From Flavivirga algicola (lineage in GTDB: Bacteria; Bacteroidota; Bacteroidia; Flavobacteriales; Flavobacteriaceae): a stretch of DNA of 64,000 nt. The stretch spans positions 41,631 through 105,630 of the forward strand of contig NZ_JABBHF010000011.1 in NCBI RefSeq assembly GCF_012910715.1. Direction: 5' to 3'. Positions 31,800 through 41,300 of this stretch are shown one piece after another; within the stretch, counting starts at the first letter, position 1; every line of letters begins with the position of its first letter. The position numbers and the translations under genes are program-made. A model generated the notes under the pieces. The model searched no databases and was not told the origin of the DNA. It saw nothing but the letters and a program-made list of their open reading frames with translations.

Positions 31800-31879
31800 C
31801 TTGACTAATCCGTGGTTAATATTAATTTAATTTTCTAACTAATATATCACGGTTTTAGCCACCATCGGCTTTACATTTA

Positions 31880-31948
31880 CTATTTTATAGAAATAGTAAA
31901 TGAAACACCTAATGTCATTATTAAAATTGTTAGTTTGAAAAATTTCAT
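31880..31948 (-). CDS. Possible 22-residue signal-peptide-like small ORF
   Basis: A minus-strand ATG frame of 22 codons beginning MKFFKLTILIMTLG, i.e. a lysine followed by a hydrophobic stretch like an exported small peptide or a truncated signal sequence. A tiny MKKN frame ends just before it. Its 3' end lies in a 12-base perfect hairpin. It could be a small membrane peptide, the relic of a lost secreted protein, or chance. Confidence 0.25.
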   Translation of the reverse strand: MKFFKLTILIMTLGVSFTISIK

Positions 31949-32083
31949 TTAGTTCTTTTTCATAGCAAAATTTTCCACTTTAATTAGTAGATGCAAAATG
32001 TGGAAAAAGGTTGCGTGATAAAATTGTATTCTGGAAAAAGATGTAGTATTTTAGCAAGCACAATTTCAGAAAAAATATTATAA

Positions 32084-33082
32084 ATGAGCAGCGAAAAAGA
32101 AGCTAAATTAAAAGCACTTAAACTAACACTAGATAAATTAGACAAGGCTTACGGAAAGGGAACCGTAATGAAAATGAGCGATGCAGCCATTCAAGATGTA
32201 GAAGCCATTTCATCGGGTTCTCTAGGTTTAGATATAGCATTGGGCGTTGGTGGTTACCCACGCGGACGTGTTATAGAAATTTATGGCCCAGAGTCTTCTG
32301 GTAAAACCACGTTGACTTTACATGCCATTGCCGAGGCTCAAAAAGCCGGGGGGATTGCTGCTTTTATTGATGCCGAACATGCTTTTGATAGATTTTATGC
32401 TGAAAAACTTGGAGTAGATATCGACAACCTAATTATATCGCAACCAGATAATGGAGAGCAAGCACTTGAAATTGCAGATAATTTAATTCGTTCTGGAGCT
32501 ATTGATATTGTAGTGGTTGATTCTGTGGCAGCATTAACGCCAAAAAGTGAAATTGAAGGCGAAATGGGAGATTCTAAAATGGGCTTGCATGCGCGTTTAA
32601 TGTCTCAAGCTTTAAGAAAACTCACCGCTTCTATTAGTAAAACCAATTGTACGGTTATATTTATTAACCAGTTACGTGAAAAAATAGGAGTTATGTTTGG
32701 TAACCCAGAAACAACTACAGGTGGTAATGCATTAAAATTCTATGCTTCTGTTAGATTAGACATTAGACGTTCTACTCAAATTAAAGAAACCGATGGGAGT
32801 GTTGCTGGAAACAAAACCAGAGTAAAAGTGGTTAAAAATAAAGTCGCGCCTCCTTTTAAAACCGCAGAATTTGATATTATGTATGGAGAAGGCGTCTCTA
32901 AGGTTGGTGAAGTGTTGGATCTTGCCGTACAACATGAAATCGTAAAGAAAAGTGGTTCTTGGTTTAGTTACGGAGATACCAAACTAGGACAAGGGCGAGA
33001 TGCCGTTAAAGCACTCATAAAAGATAACCCCGAGCTCATGGAAGAACTCGAAGGAAAAGTTAGAGAAATAGTAACAGAATAG
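32084..33082 (+). CDS. recA: Recombinase RecA
   Basis: A 332-residue RecA, the ATP-dependent strand-exchange protein and SOS coprotease. Walker A GPESSGKT is at 68-75, followed by [12 protein letters not shown]; Walker B is [13 protein letters not shown]2 region [29 protein letters not shown] closes the core. The C-terminal domain is short and ends [12 protein letters not shown]. It stands alone between a terminator-rich spacer and its own terminator. I see no convincing LexA-type operator upstream. Confidence 0.98.
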   Translation: MSSEKEAKLKALKLTLDKLDKAYGKGTVMKMSDAAIQDVEAISSGSLGLDIALGVGGYPRGRVIEIYGPESSGKTTLTLHAIAEAQKAGGIAAFIDAEHAFDRFYAEKLGVDIDNLIISQPDNGEQALEIADNLIRSGAIDIVVVDSVAALTPKSEIEGEMGDSKMGLHARLMSQALRKLTASISKTNCTVIFINQLREKIGVMFGNPETTTGGNALKFYASVRLDIRRSTQIKETDGSVAGNKTRVKVVKNKVAPPFKTAEFDIMYGEGVSKVGEVLDLAVQHEIVKKSGSWFSYGDTKLGQGRDAVKALIKDNPELMEELEGKVREIVTE

Positions 33083-33084
33083 TA

Positions 33085-33112
33085 AAAAAATCCCGTTAAT
33101 TCGGGATTTTTT
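33085..33112 (+). terminator. Rho-independent terminator of recA
   Basis: Stem AAAAAATCCCG / CGGGATTTTTT with loop TTAATT, starting three bases after the recA stop, with a run of T. Confidence 0.9.
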
Positions 33113-33190
33113 ATTTTTATACGCAACCTTTTAACTACTAACGCATCTACAAAGAGCAAAACATGTATTTAACCCCTAATTTTTTTTGCT

Positions 33191-33601
33191 ATGAAAAAGT
33201 TTGTTGTTCTTTGCTTTACAGTACTATTATTTGCATCTTGTACTGTTGATGATGATAGGCAAAATTTTAGTTTTGAAATTCTGCCAGTTGAGAGTGTTGA
33301 TATCCCTAGTGAATTTACTATGGGAGAAACGTATCCTATCACAGTTTCTTATTTTAGACCCACAACATGCCATACGTTTAAAGAGTTCTATTATTTAAAA
33401 GAAAATAATGAACGTACGGTCGCTCCTATAAATTATGTTTTTGAAAGGGATAACTGTGAGCCTCTACAAGAAGAACTGGTAGAAGCGAAGTTTAACTTTA
33501 TAGTGACAAGCAATGGTTCTTATATTTTCAAATTTTGGCAAGGAGAGGACACTGATGGAGAAGACCAATTTTTAGAAATTGAAGTACCAGTCGTTAACTA
33601 A
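33191..33601 (+). CDS. Hypothetical lipoprotein
   Basis: A 136-residue secreted protein. Signal peptide MKKFVVLCFTVLLFASC with lipobox LFASC (cysteine 17), then TVDDDRQNF, an acidic start typical of Bacteroidota lipoproteins. The rest is beta-rich with three further cysteines. I do not recognise a family. It precedes the ECF sigma gene by 24 bases on the same strand and may share its transcript. Confidence 0.85.
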   Translation: MKKFVVLCFTVLLFASCTVDDDRQNFSFEILPVESVDIPSEFTMGETYPITVSYFRPTTCHTFKEFYYLKENNERTVAPINYVFERDNCEPLQEELVEAKFNFIVTSNGSYIFKFWQGEDTDGEDQFLEIEVPVVN

Positions 33602-33625
33602 AGAAATTAAGTATTAATTAAATAC

Positions 33626-34177
33626 ATGTTTAATTTGAGTTTAAATCAACTCATAGAAAATTGTAAAATTGATGATACTAAAGCCCAAGGAGAATTATAT
33701 AAGCTCTTTTCGAGTAAACTTTTCTCTGTATGCTTAAAGTATTCACGAAATCATGCTGAGGCAGAAGATAATCTGCAAGACGCATTTTTAACAATTTTTA
33801 AAAAAATTGGACAGTATAAAAATAAAGGCTCTTTTGAGGGATGGTTAAAACGCATTACTATAAACACAGTATTGCAGCGCTATAGAAACGAAAAAGTTTT
33901 TGATATTATAAATGAAAATATAATTGAAGATGTTGAATTAGAAGTTGATGAAGATATTGTATCCATCGATTATCTTTTACAAATTATTCAAGAATTACCA
34001 GACCGGTACAGATTGGTTTTTAACTTATATGTATTGGATGGTTATTCACATAAAGATATAGCAGAAATGCTAGGTATAAATATAGGGACTTCAAAATCTA
34101 ATTTGGCTCGCGCCAGACAAAGCTTGAAGGAAACTATTGAAAATTATAAGGCAATACAAAGTTTACAATCATTATAA
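33626..34177 (+). CDS. ECF RNA polymerase sigma factor
   Basis: A 183-residue sigma-70 family ECF factor. Region 2 includes YKLFSSKLFSVCLKYSRN and AEDNLQDAFLTIFKKIGQYKNKGSFEGWLKRITINT. Region 4 includes LQIIQELPDRYRLVFNLYVLDGYSHKDIAEMLGINIGTSKSNLARARQ, read as a helix-turn-helix (described here in parts: ELPDRYRLVF, then HKDIAEMLG). Its last base overlaps the ATG of the next gene, whose N-terminus looks like an anti-sigma domain plus membrane helix. The two therefore form a likely sigma/anti-sigma pair. Confidence 0.94.
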   Translation: MFNLSLNQLIENCKIDDTKAQGELYKLFSSKLFSVCLKYSRNHAEAEDNLQDAFLTIFKKIGQYKNKGSFEGWLKRITINTVLQRYRNEKVFDIINENIIEDVELEVDEDIVSIDYLLQIIQELPDRYRLVFNLYVLDGYSHKDIAEMLGINIGTSKSNLARARQSLKETIENYKAIQSLQSL

Positions 34178-35976
34178 TGAATGATAAAAAACACATAGAC
34201 AGATTGTTTCAGGAGGGCTTTAAAGATTTTGAAGCAGTACCAAGTGATGCTGTCTGGGAAAATATAGAAGCTAAACTTAAGCAGAAAAAGAAAAAACGTC
34301 GTGTTATCCCCATATGGTGGCGCTATGCTGGTGCAGCAGCTCTGTTATTACTTCTATTAACGATTGGTGGTACTTATTTTAATACGACTGACGATTCTCC
34401 AACTAATCATATCTCTGAAACAGAAAACACAACGTTTTCAAATCCTAAAAAAGATATCCCTGATAATTTGAACCGTGCAAAGGAAACTATTGCGGATACT
34501 AATTCCAATGAAAGTAAAGATTTAAATGATGATGAGTCACAGCAAATATCTAATAAAATAAACTCTTCGAAAGAATCGTCAATTACTGAAACTTCTGCTT
34601 CAAGACATAATAACGAAAGTAAGAGTAAATTGGGTGCAACAAATCAGATCTTGAACACAGAAAATGGCAATACCGTTGCGAATACATTTGAAGAAAAAAA
34701 CGATAACGAAGAAATTGCTAATAAATCTAAAAGCAACAATGCCGTTGCGAATAACTATTCTGAAAAAAATAAAGATGCAGGAAACCTTCAAAAAACATTA
34801 AAGAATGCTACTTCTGTAGCTTCAGATCCTAAAGAAGACAATCAAGCAAATCAGCAAATCGGGAAATCATCAATTAACAAAAAACAAACAAAAGATATTA
34901 TTAATAACACTTCAAAAAATAATAATGTCGTTGCTAATAATAATTCTGAAGAAAACAAAGATGTAGTAAACCATCAAAAAGCATTAAAGAGTGGTACTTC
35001 TGTAGCATCTTCTGATTCTGAGAAAAATAATCCGCAAAACAGCGAATCATTAATTGATAAAAAGCAAGCGAAAGACATCATTAATAACGCTTCAAAAGAC
35101 AACAATGCTATAGTAAAAGTAGAAAAAGCAACTGATGAAACTGTAATTAATGATAAATCCGAAGAAAAAGACAATCTTACTATAGAAGAAGCCATAGATA
35201 AAACTAAAGATATTATTGAAAAAGAAGAAAACGTAAATAGGTGGAGTATCACCCCAAATGCTGCGCCTGTTTATTTTAATACTTTAGGAGAGGGCTCTTC
35301 AATAGATCCTCAATTTAATAGTAATTCTAAAAGTGGTGAACTTAATATGAGTTATGGTATTGCAGCTAGCTATGCTATAAACAAAAAATTAAGTGTCCGC
35401 TCTGGTATTAACAGAGTTAATTTGGGCTATAACACTAATAATGTTGTAGCTTTTCAATCTGTAGGGGTCGCCTCAAGCAGTCGTGCGCTACAAAATGTCA
35501 GTTCTGTTAAAACTAGTGATAACACCAGTAATAGTTTATCGGCAGACAATGTCTCTCTTGTTAGTAGTGAGAGTTTTAATTCGGCTGACATTCCTGAAGC
35601 ATTTTCGACATCCAACACATCTATTAATCAAGATTTAGGTTATATCGAGATTCCTTTGGAAATTCAATATGCACTTTCAGATAAAAAACTAGGAGTAAAT
35701 CTTATTGGAGGTTTTAGTTCTTTCTTTTTAAGCAATAACAAAATATTTTCGGAATCTGAAAGCGGTACAAGAACCCTTATAGGTAAAGCAAATAATATAA
35801 ACAAAATAAGTTATAGTGCTAATTTGGGATTAGGTTTAAATTATCAGGTATCTAAAAAGATAGATCTGAATTTAGAACCTATGTTTAAATATCAAATTAA
35901 CACATTTAATAATACATCTGGCGATTTTAAACCTTTCTTCATAGGGGTTTATACTGGATTCGCCATAAAGTTCTAG
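34177..35976 (+). CDS. Putative anti-sigma/envelope-spanning protein with repeat linker and beta-barrel domain
   Basis: 599 residues. Residues 1-45 are charged and cytoplasmic (RLFQEGFKDFEAVPSDAVWENIEAKL). A TM helix (about 49-69, AGAAALLLLLLTIGG) follows. Residues about 70-355 are a low-complexity N/S/K/E-rich linker containing two tandem copies of a roughly 60-residue unit (184-245 and 246-305, each with NNxVANN, TSVAS and KDIINN). Residues about 365-599 look like an outer-membrane beta barrel (alternating strands, AASYAINKKLSVRSGINRV, final FFIGVYTGFAIKF). The layout suggests one protein reaching from inner to outer membrane that controls the overlapping sigma factor. The barrel assignment is from strand pattern only. 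Confidence 0.82.
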   Translation: MNDKKHIDRLFQEGFKDFEAVPSDAVWENIEAKLKQKKKKRRVIPIWWRYAGAAALLLLLLTIGGTYFNTTDDSPTNHISETENTTFSNPKKDIPDNLNRAKETIADTNSNESKDLNDDESQQISNKINSSKESSITETSASRHNNESKSKLGATNQILNTENGNTVANTFEEKNDNEEIANKSKSNNAVANNYSEKNKDAGNLQKTLKNATSVASDPKEDNQANQQIGKSSINKKQTKDIINNTSKNNNVVANNNSEENKDVVNHQKALKSGTSVASSDSEKNNPQNSESLIDKKQAKDIINNASKDNNAIVKVEKATDETVINDKSEEKDNLTIEEAIDKTKDIIEKEENVNRWSITPNAAPVYFNTLGEGSSIDPQFNSNSKSGELNMSYGIAASYAINKKLSVRSGINRVNLGYNTNNVVAFQSVGVASSSRALQNVSSVKTSDNTSNSLSADNVSLVSSESFNSADIPEAFSTSNTSINQDLGYIEIPLEIQYALSDKKLGVNLIGGFSSFFLSNNKIFSESESGTRTLIGKANNINKISYSANLGLGLNYQVSKKIDLNLEPMFKYQINTFNNTSGDFKPFFIGVYTGFAIKF

Positions 35977-36031
35977 GTTTTTGGTTAGATCTGGATATTG
36001 ATTTTTATTAAGCTCAAAAATCAATATCGAA

Positions 36032-36062
36032 AAAAAACTGCTCTTCCCCTGAGCAGTTTTTT
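36032..36062 (+). terminator. Rho-independent terminator after the sigma/beta-barrel operon
   Basis: A 12-base stem AAAAAACTGCTC / GAGCAGTTTTTT with loop TTCCCCT, about 55 bases past the stop of the beta-barrel gene. Confidence 0.88.
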
Positions 36063-36145
36063 GTTTATACGTATTGAATAAATGTGTAAGTTATTTTTTG
36101 CTTAGAGGGTGAAAAGAAACGAACTATTTGGCGTTGTTTTGGCGT

Positions 36146-36889
36146 TTAATCGGTTTTATTAAAAGCTTCCAATTGTTTCAAGATAATAGTTCTGGCCTTA
36201 TCATTTAAAAATCTTGTATCATCCGTCGTTAAATTTTCTGTAAATAAGAACTTGTGGATCTTAACACGCATCCTTCCTGGTCTACCGCTAAAAAACGTAT
36301 ATGAAAACCGTTTTTTGTTATCGGCAAAAGTTAATGGTGCAATAGGTATTTGATGGTTTATTGCCAATCTAAAAGCACCGTCCTTAAATTCATCTAAATC
36401 TATATGTTCATCGGGCACACCTCCTTCTGGAAAAATACAAATACTTAAGCCAGATTGTAATCTGCGCTGTGCTCTCAAAAAAACAGCTTGCCTACTTTTA
36501 GCAGAGCTTCTATCTACTAAAATACATGTACGTTTATAAAAAAACCCAAAAAGAGGTATTTTAGCAAGCTCTTTTTTTCCAACAAAAACAAATGGATTTT
36601 TAACCGAAACGAGCATGAGCATAATATCGGTCATGGAAGTATGATTGGCTATAAACATATAGCTCTTATTTTTTTCGGGAGTTTGTTCTCGCTCAATACG
36701 ATACCTAAAACCCATACCTATTAAAATTATTTTTGCCCAAATTCTAGCAAGCCTAAAGAAAAATGGGTACCATGATTCTTTTAAAATAGAAATTAAAAGT
36801 ATAGGGAACATAATAAGTATTGGTAACCCTACAAGAATATAAAACCAAATACGGTAAAATATCCAAAATATGTATTTTACAATTTTCAT
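36146..36889 (-). CDS. 1-acyl-sn-glycerol-3-phosphate acyltransferase (PlsC family)
   Basis: 247 residues from the ATG at 36889; a TTG nine bases upstream is also in frame. It acylates lysophosphatidate or a related lysolipid. Two N-terminal hydrophobic segments (IFWIFYRIWFYILVGLPILIMFPILL) anchor it. HX4D is NHTSMTD, and the second block is CIFPEGGVPDE. PFVFVGKKELAKIPLFGFFYKR lies between them as usual. It is monocistronic and divergent from the GlsB-type gene. Confidence 0.92.
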   Translation of the reverse strand: MKIVKYIFWIFYRIWFYILVGLPILIMFPILLISILKESWYPFFFRLARIWAKIILIGMGFRYRIEREQTPEKNKSYMFIANHTSMTDIMLMLVSVKNPFVFVGKKELAKIPLFGFFYKRTCILVDRSSAKSRQAVFLRAQRRLQSGLSICIFPEGGVPDEHIDLDEFKDGAFRLAINHQIPIAPLTFADNKKRFSYTFFSGRPGRMRVKIHKFLFTENLTTDDTRFLNDKARTIILKQLEAFNKTD

Positions 36890-36918
36890 GCTCACCAAAA
36901 ATACTATTATAAATTGAT

Positions 36919-36926
36919 TATCTTTA
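36919..36926 (+). promoter_or_regulatory. -7-like promoter box for the GlsB-type gene
   Basis: TATCTTTA, one mismatch from TAnnTTTG, 30 bases before the ATG. The same variant recurs before the HTCS and serine hydrolase genes. Confidence 0.35.
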
Positions 36927-36956
36927 AAAGATACTAACTTTTAAAATTATTAAATT

Positions 36957-37199
36957 ATGAGCTTACTTTATTCATTATTGATTGGAGCCATTGCTGGTTG
37001 GTTAGCTGGAAAGCTAATGAAAGGTGGTGGTTTTGGATTACTTTTAAACATTGTTATTGGTATTATTGGAGGCATTGTTGGTAATTGGCTATTTACCAAA
37101 CTTAACATTTCACTTATGGGCGGTGTTATTGGTGATATTTTAACTGGCGCGATTGGAGCTTCGGTCATATTATTTGTAGCAGGCTTGTTTAAAAAATAA
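36957..37199 (+). CDS. GlsB/YeaQ/YmgE-family membrane protein
   Basis: An 80-residue protein of the transglycosylase-associated family: glycine-rich membrane helices with IGAIAGWLAGKLMKGGGFG, then LNIVIGIIGGIVGNWLF and a final GAIGASVILFVAGLF. Family members respond to stress in several bacteria, but no biochemical function is proven. Followed by a strong terminator, so it is a single-gene unit. Confidence 0.93.
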   Translation: MSLLYSLLIGAIAGWLAGKLMKGGGFGLLLNIVIGIIGGIVGNWLFTKLNISLMGGVIGDILTGAIGASVILFVAGLFKK

Positions 37200-37223
37200 A
37201 ATTGGAGCTTCTATATTTTTTAT

Positions 37224-37249
37224 AAAAAAGTGGCTTAGTCCACTTTTTT
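37224..37249 (+). terminator. Rho-independent terminator of the GlsB-type gene
   Basis: A 10-base stem AAAAAAGTGG / CCACTTTTTT with loop CTTAGT, 25 bases after the stop, plus T run. Confidence 0.9.
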
Positions 37250-37331
37250 TATTGTTAAACAAATACGTATTTTCGCGTCATTGTTTAATTAACAGATTCC
37301 TCTTGAATGGAGCCGAAAGGCAGGAAATAAT

Positions 37332-38300
37332 ATGGCAAGAATACTTACAGGTATACAAAGTACTGGAACACCACATTTAGGTAATATTTTAGGCGCTATC
37401 ATGCCCGCTATTGAGATGGCTAATAATCCAGAAAATGATTCTTATTTATTTATCGCGAACATGCATACTTTAACTCAAATTAAAGATGCCAAAGTATTGC
37501 GCACTAATACCTATTCTACAGCAGCTACCTGGTTGGCTTTTGGATTGGATATAGAAAAAACCGTGTTTTACAGACAAAGTGATATCCCACAAGTTACAGA
37601 ACTAACCTGGTATTTAAGTTGTTTCTTTCCCTACCAACGTTTAACATTAGCGCACAGTTTTAAGGACAAGGCAGATAGACTGGAAGATGTAAACTCTGGT
37701 TTGTTTACCTACCCCATGCTTATGGCTGCCGATATTTTGCTATATGATGCTGAAATTATTCCTGTTGGAAAAGATCAACTACAGCATATTGAAATGACAC
37801 GTGATGTGGCTTCTCGTTTTCACGCTAAAGTTGGTGATACATTTATATTACCAAAAGAAAAAATACAAGAACACACGATGCTCATTCCTGGAATAGATGG
37901 TGAAAAAATGAGTAAGAGCCGGAACAATATCATCAACATTTTTTTAGATGATAAAAAACTGCGCAAACAGATCATGACCATTCAAACGGATAGCACACCA
38001 TTAGAAGCGCCAAAAGATTGGAAAAGTTGTAACTGTTTTGCTATTTATAGTTTATTAGCTAATGATGAACAAATTGCAACCATGAAAGCTAATTATGAAA
38101 ATGGTGGCTATGGTTACGGACATGCCAAACAAGCCTTGTTCGAATTGATTGTTGAAAAATTTGCCAAACAACGCGAGCGCTATAATCACTATATGAACAA
38201 TCTTGGTGAGATTGATAAGGCCTTGGCTTTAGGAGCCGAAAAAGCAAAAGTCGTTGCTAATGACGTTTTGAATAGGGTTAGAGAAAAAGTTGGCTACTAA
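37332..38300 (+). CDS. trpS: Tryptophan--tRNA ligase
   Basis: A 322-residue class I synthetase that charges tRNA-Trp. The HIGH-type motif is PHLGN (14-18) and KMSKS is exact (192-196) in GEKMSKSRNN. LYDAEIIPVGKDQLQHIEMTRD is the conserved tryptophan-site region. The sequence starts MARILTGIQSTGTPHLGN, the expected N-terminus. It is monocistronic: a terminator precedes it and the next gene has its own promoter. Confidence 0.98.
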   Translation: MARILTGIQSTGTPHLGNILGAIMPAIEMANNPENDSYLFIANMHTLTQIKDAKVLRTNTYSTAATWLAFGLDIEKTVFYRQSDIPQVTELTWYLSCFFPYQRLTLAHSFKDKADRLEDVNSGLFTYPMLMAADILLYDAEIIPVGKDQLQHIEMTRDVASRFHAKVGDTFILPKEKIQEHTMLIPGIDGEKMSKSRNNIINIFLDDKKLRKQIMTIQTDSTPLEAPKDWKSCNCFAIYSLLANDEQIATMKANYENGGYGYGHAKQALFELIVEKFAKQRERYNHYMNNLGEIDKALALGAEKAKVVANDVLNRVREKVGY

Positions 38301-38305
38301 AAAAA

Positions 38306-38333
38306 TTGGCTTATTTAGTTTTATGTATCTTTA
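38306..38333 (+). promoter_or_regulatory. Promoter of the HTCS gene
   Basis: TTG (38306-38308), 17 bases, then TATCTTTA (38326-38333). This fits the Bacteroidota -33/-7 pattern with one -7 mismatch, 27 bases before the ATG. Confidence 0.5.
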
Positions 38334-38359
38334 AAAACTAAATTTAAAGATATGCATTA

Positions 38360-41300
38360 ATGTCTATATCTAAAGACATAAAATACACTCTTTTATTACT
38401 TGCAATCCTGCTTGTTTTTATAGGAAATATTCACGCACAAAAATTCATAGATAATTTTAAAATTACTCAGTTTAAATTACCCACTGAAACCACTACGCTT
38501 GATATTTTAGAGGATTCATATGGTTTTGTCTGGATAGCTTCAATAAATGGTTTGTGGCGCTACGACGGAAGTAATTTTAAAAATTATGTTAAAAATGAAA
38601 ATGATAAGGCTAGCATTACAGATAATGATATCTCATCACTTTTTGAAGACCAACAAAAAACATTATGGATAGGCACTAACGGAGGCGGTTTGCTGAAATA
38701 CGATAGAAATTGTGACTGTTTTCTGAGGTTTATTCATGATAATGAAGATGAAAAAAGCATAAGTTTCAATGAGGTTAAAACGATATTCGAAACCAAAAAT
38801 AATCAATTTTATATTGGAACAGATGGTGGCGGATTAAACCTCATGAACCGTGAAACCAATACATTCAAATCTTTTAAATTTAATATCAATGACTCTACAA
38901 GTATAAGCCATAATAATGTACTTTCTATTGAAGAAATAGCTGACGGAAATTTAGCGGTTGGAACTTGGTTTGGTCTCAATATCTTTAATCCAAAAACGCA
39001 ACAATTTGAACGTAATTATAAAAACTCTATCACTGAACCTCAATACAATTTTACATTAGAATATTATAATGGGAAATTAATAACAAACTCTCTTCGGTTC
39101 TATACTTATGATGCCAAAAATAAATTCTCACCATTAAATACCATTAGAGGTTTTTCTCGTGATGTAAAAAAGCAAAATGATGAAAATTGCTGGTTTTTAA
39201 GTAATAAATCTGTAATTATCACAGATTCAGAATTGAAAATAAAACAGCAAATAAATCTTAATGAACTATTCTATTCAGAAAAAGATTTTATTCCCTATCG
39301 CTTACACCATAACAAATCCAATAATTCAACATGGCTATTAGACCGACTTGGCAATTTCTTTCTTATAGAAAAAAAATCATCTCTTTTTAAACCATTTTTT
39401 AAAGAAAACTTTAAAGGAAAAATCTCTAAAACCAATAACGGTTTTTGGATTTCTCAAGGCAACCGAATCTACCTGTTAGATAAAAAATCGAGACTACTAA
39501 AAAAATTGAAAATAGATTTTAATAAAATACCACATATAGCTACATATGAAAATAGGAGTATTTGGGTTGTAGACGAAAAATCTTATTATGAATTTTCATC
39601 ATCAGGAAATTTAATCCAAAAAATCAATCATGATACATGGTCAACCAATGTAATTCAAACATCAAACAAACAATTGTGGATTGGTGAAGTTTTAGGGGTC
39701 TCTAATTATGACATCCTCAATAATAAAAACACACAATATAAATGTGATTGGAATCCTCCAAAAGGTATTGGGTATTTTCATCGTGCTTCCATCATATTTG
39801 AAGATAGTGAAGGTTATATTTGGATTGGGACTCAAGGCGATGGTTTAAAAAAACACATTCCAGAATCTCGAGAATTTGTACATTACAGGCATAAGATTGG
39901 TGATAAAACTACACTTAACAACAACTTTGTAAACGAAATATTTGAAGACAACAAACACAATTTATGGATTGGTACAAAAGCTGGTCTTTGTAGGTTAGAC
40001 AAAACATCTAATACTTTTATTCAAAGTGAAAACCCTATACTTAAAGATAAAATAGTTAAATCTATAGAACAAGATGTCGATAATAATTTGTGGATAGGAA
40101 CCCCTAATGGACTCATAAAATTTGATTACATAAATGACAAAATAAGAACTTTAACCAAACAAGACGGGTTACTATCTAATAACATAGGCTCATCTAGTTT
40201 ATCTTTAGATAATAATGAGCTGGTTTTCAATACAGACAAAGGGCTAATGGTATTTGACCCTAAAAAAGTAAAAGAAAGTAATAAAAACCCTAAACTATAT
40301 ATTTCAAAGTTATTAGTTAATAACGAAGTTATAAGCTCAAATAGTAAGTACATCTCCAAAAATATTGAAGTTGAAAATGTAGTAAACCTGAACTACAATG
40401 ATAAAAAGTTTGAATTTGAATTTCAAGTTATTAATTATAATAACAATGGGCGCTGTAAATTTGCTTATAAATTAGATGGATATGATAAATCTTGGATTCA
40501 AGTACAAAACAACCAAAAAGCTACTTACACCAATATTCCATCTGGCGATTACACTTTTATGGTTAAAGCAACGAATGAACATGGGGTTTGGAGTGATAGC
40601 ATAAAACAAATAAGCGTATCTATAAAACCTCCTTTTTGGGAGTTACTTTGGGTTAAAGTACTTGCTCTTTTTTTAATGTTATTTATATTTGGTTTAATAC
40701 TTTGGTTAGTCATTAAAAAAGAAAGAAATCGTTCAAAATTTGAAATTGAAAAAGAACGTGTGTTACAGTTTGAAGAACTAACCAAAATGAAATTGAAATT
40801 TTTCACAAATATTTCTCATGAATTAAGAACACCTCTTTCCTTGATAACATCGCCTTTAGAGAAGTTTGTACAAGAAAACACTAAACCTAATAACAAGGTT
40901 TTAGAGATGATGCACCGCAACAGTTCTCGTTTGCTAGAACTGGTAAATCAAATTTTGGATCTTAGAAAGCTTGAAAGTAATCCAAAACTACAAACTACAT
41001 CACAAAAAGACTTTTCGGTTTTTAACAATATAAACACCTCTTCGCATTACTGGTCTAAAGAAAAAGAAATAACCTATAATTTCAAATGTCCCTCAAACAA
41101 ACATGAATTGTTCTTTGATGCCGATATATTAGAAAAAATAGTGACTAACCTAATTTCAAATGCCTTTAAATACACACCTAAAAAAGGCAAAGTAGAACTC
41201 ATAGTTAACTTTCATAATATAGAATTAAAAAATGACAAGGTTGTAAATGGCACTATGGAAATCAATGTCATTGATAATGGCTCAGGAATACCTATTGAAT

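Larger units (their letters stand above)
31495..32083. other. Structured non-coding spacer between trhO and recA
   Basis: The longest gene-poor stretch in the window. It holds a GC-rich hairpin (ATCCCGCT / AGCGGGAT, 31682-31703), a terminator-like stem (31771-31799), and an imperfect inverted pair CCGTGGTTAATATTA / TAATATATCACGG (about 31810-31853). A 12-base perfect stem CATTTACTATTT / AAATAGTAAATG (31874-31902) overlaps a possible 22-codon signal-peptide-like frame on the minus strand. I see no tRNA or known riboswitch. Confidence 0.5.

Noticed and set aside
34974..35252. 92-codon minus-strand frame inside the linker of the sigma-partner gene
   Set aside because: Antisense to low-complexity coding repeats; serine/phenylalanine-rich as expected for the complement.
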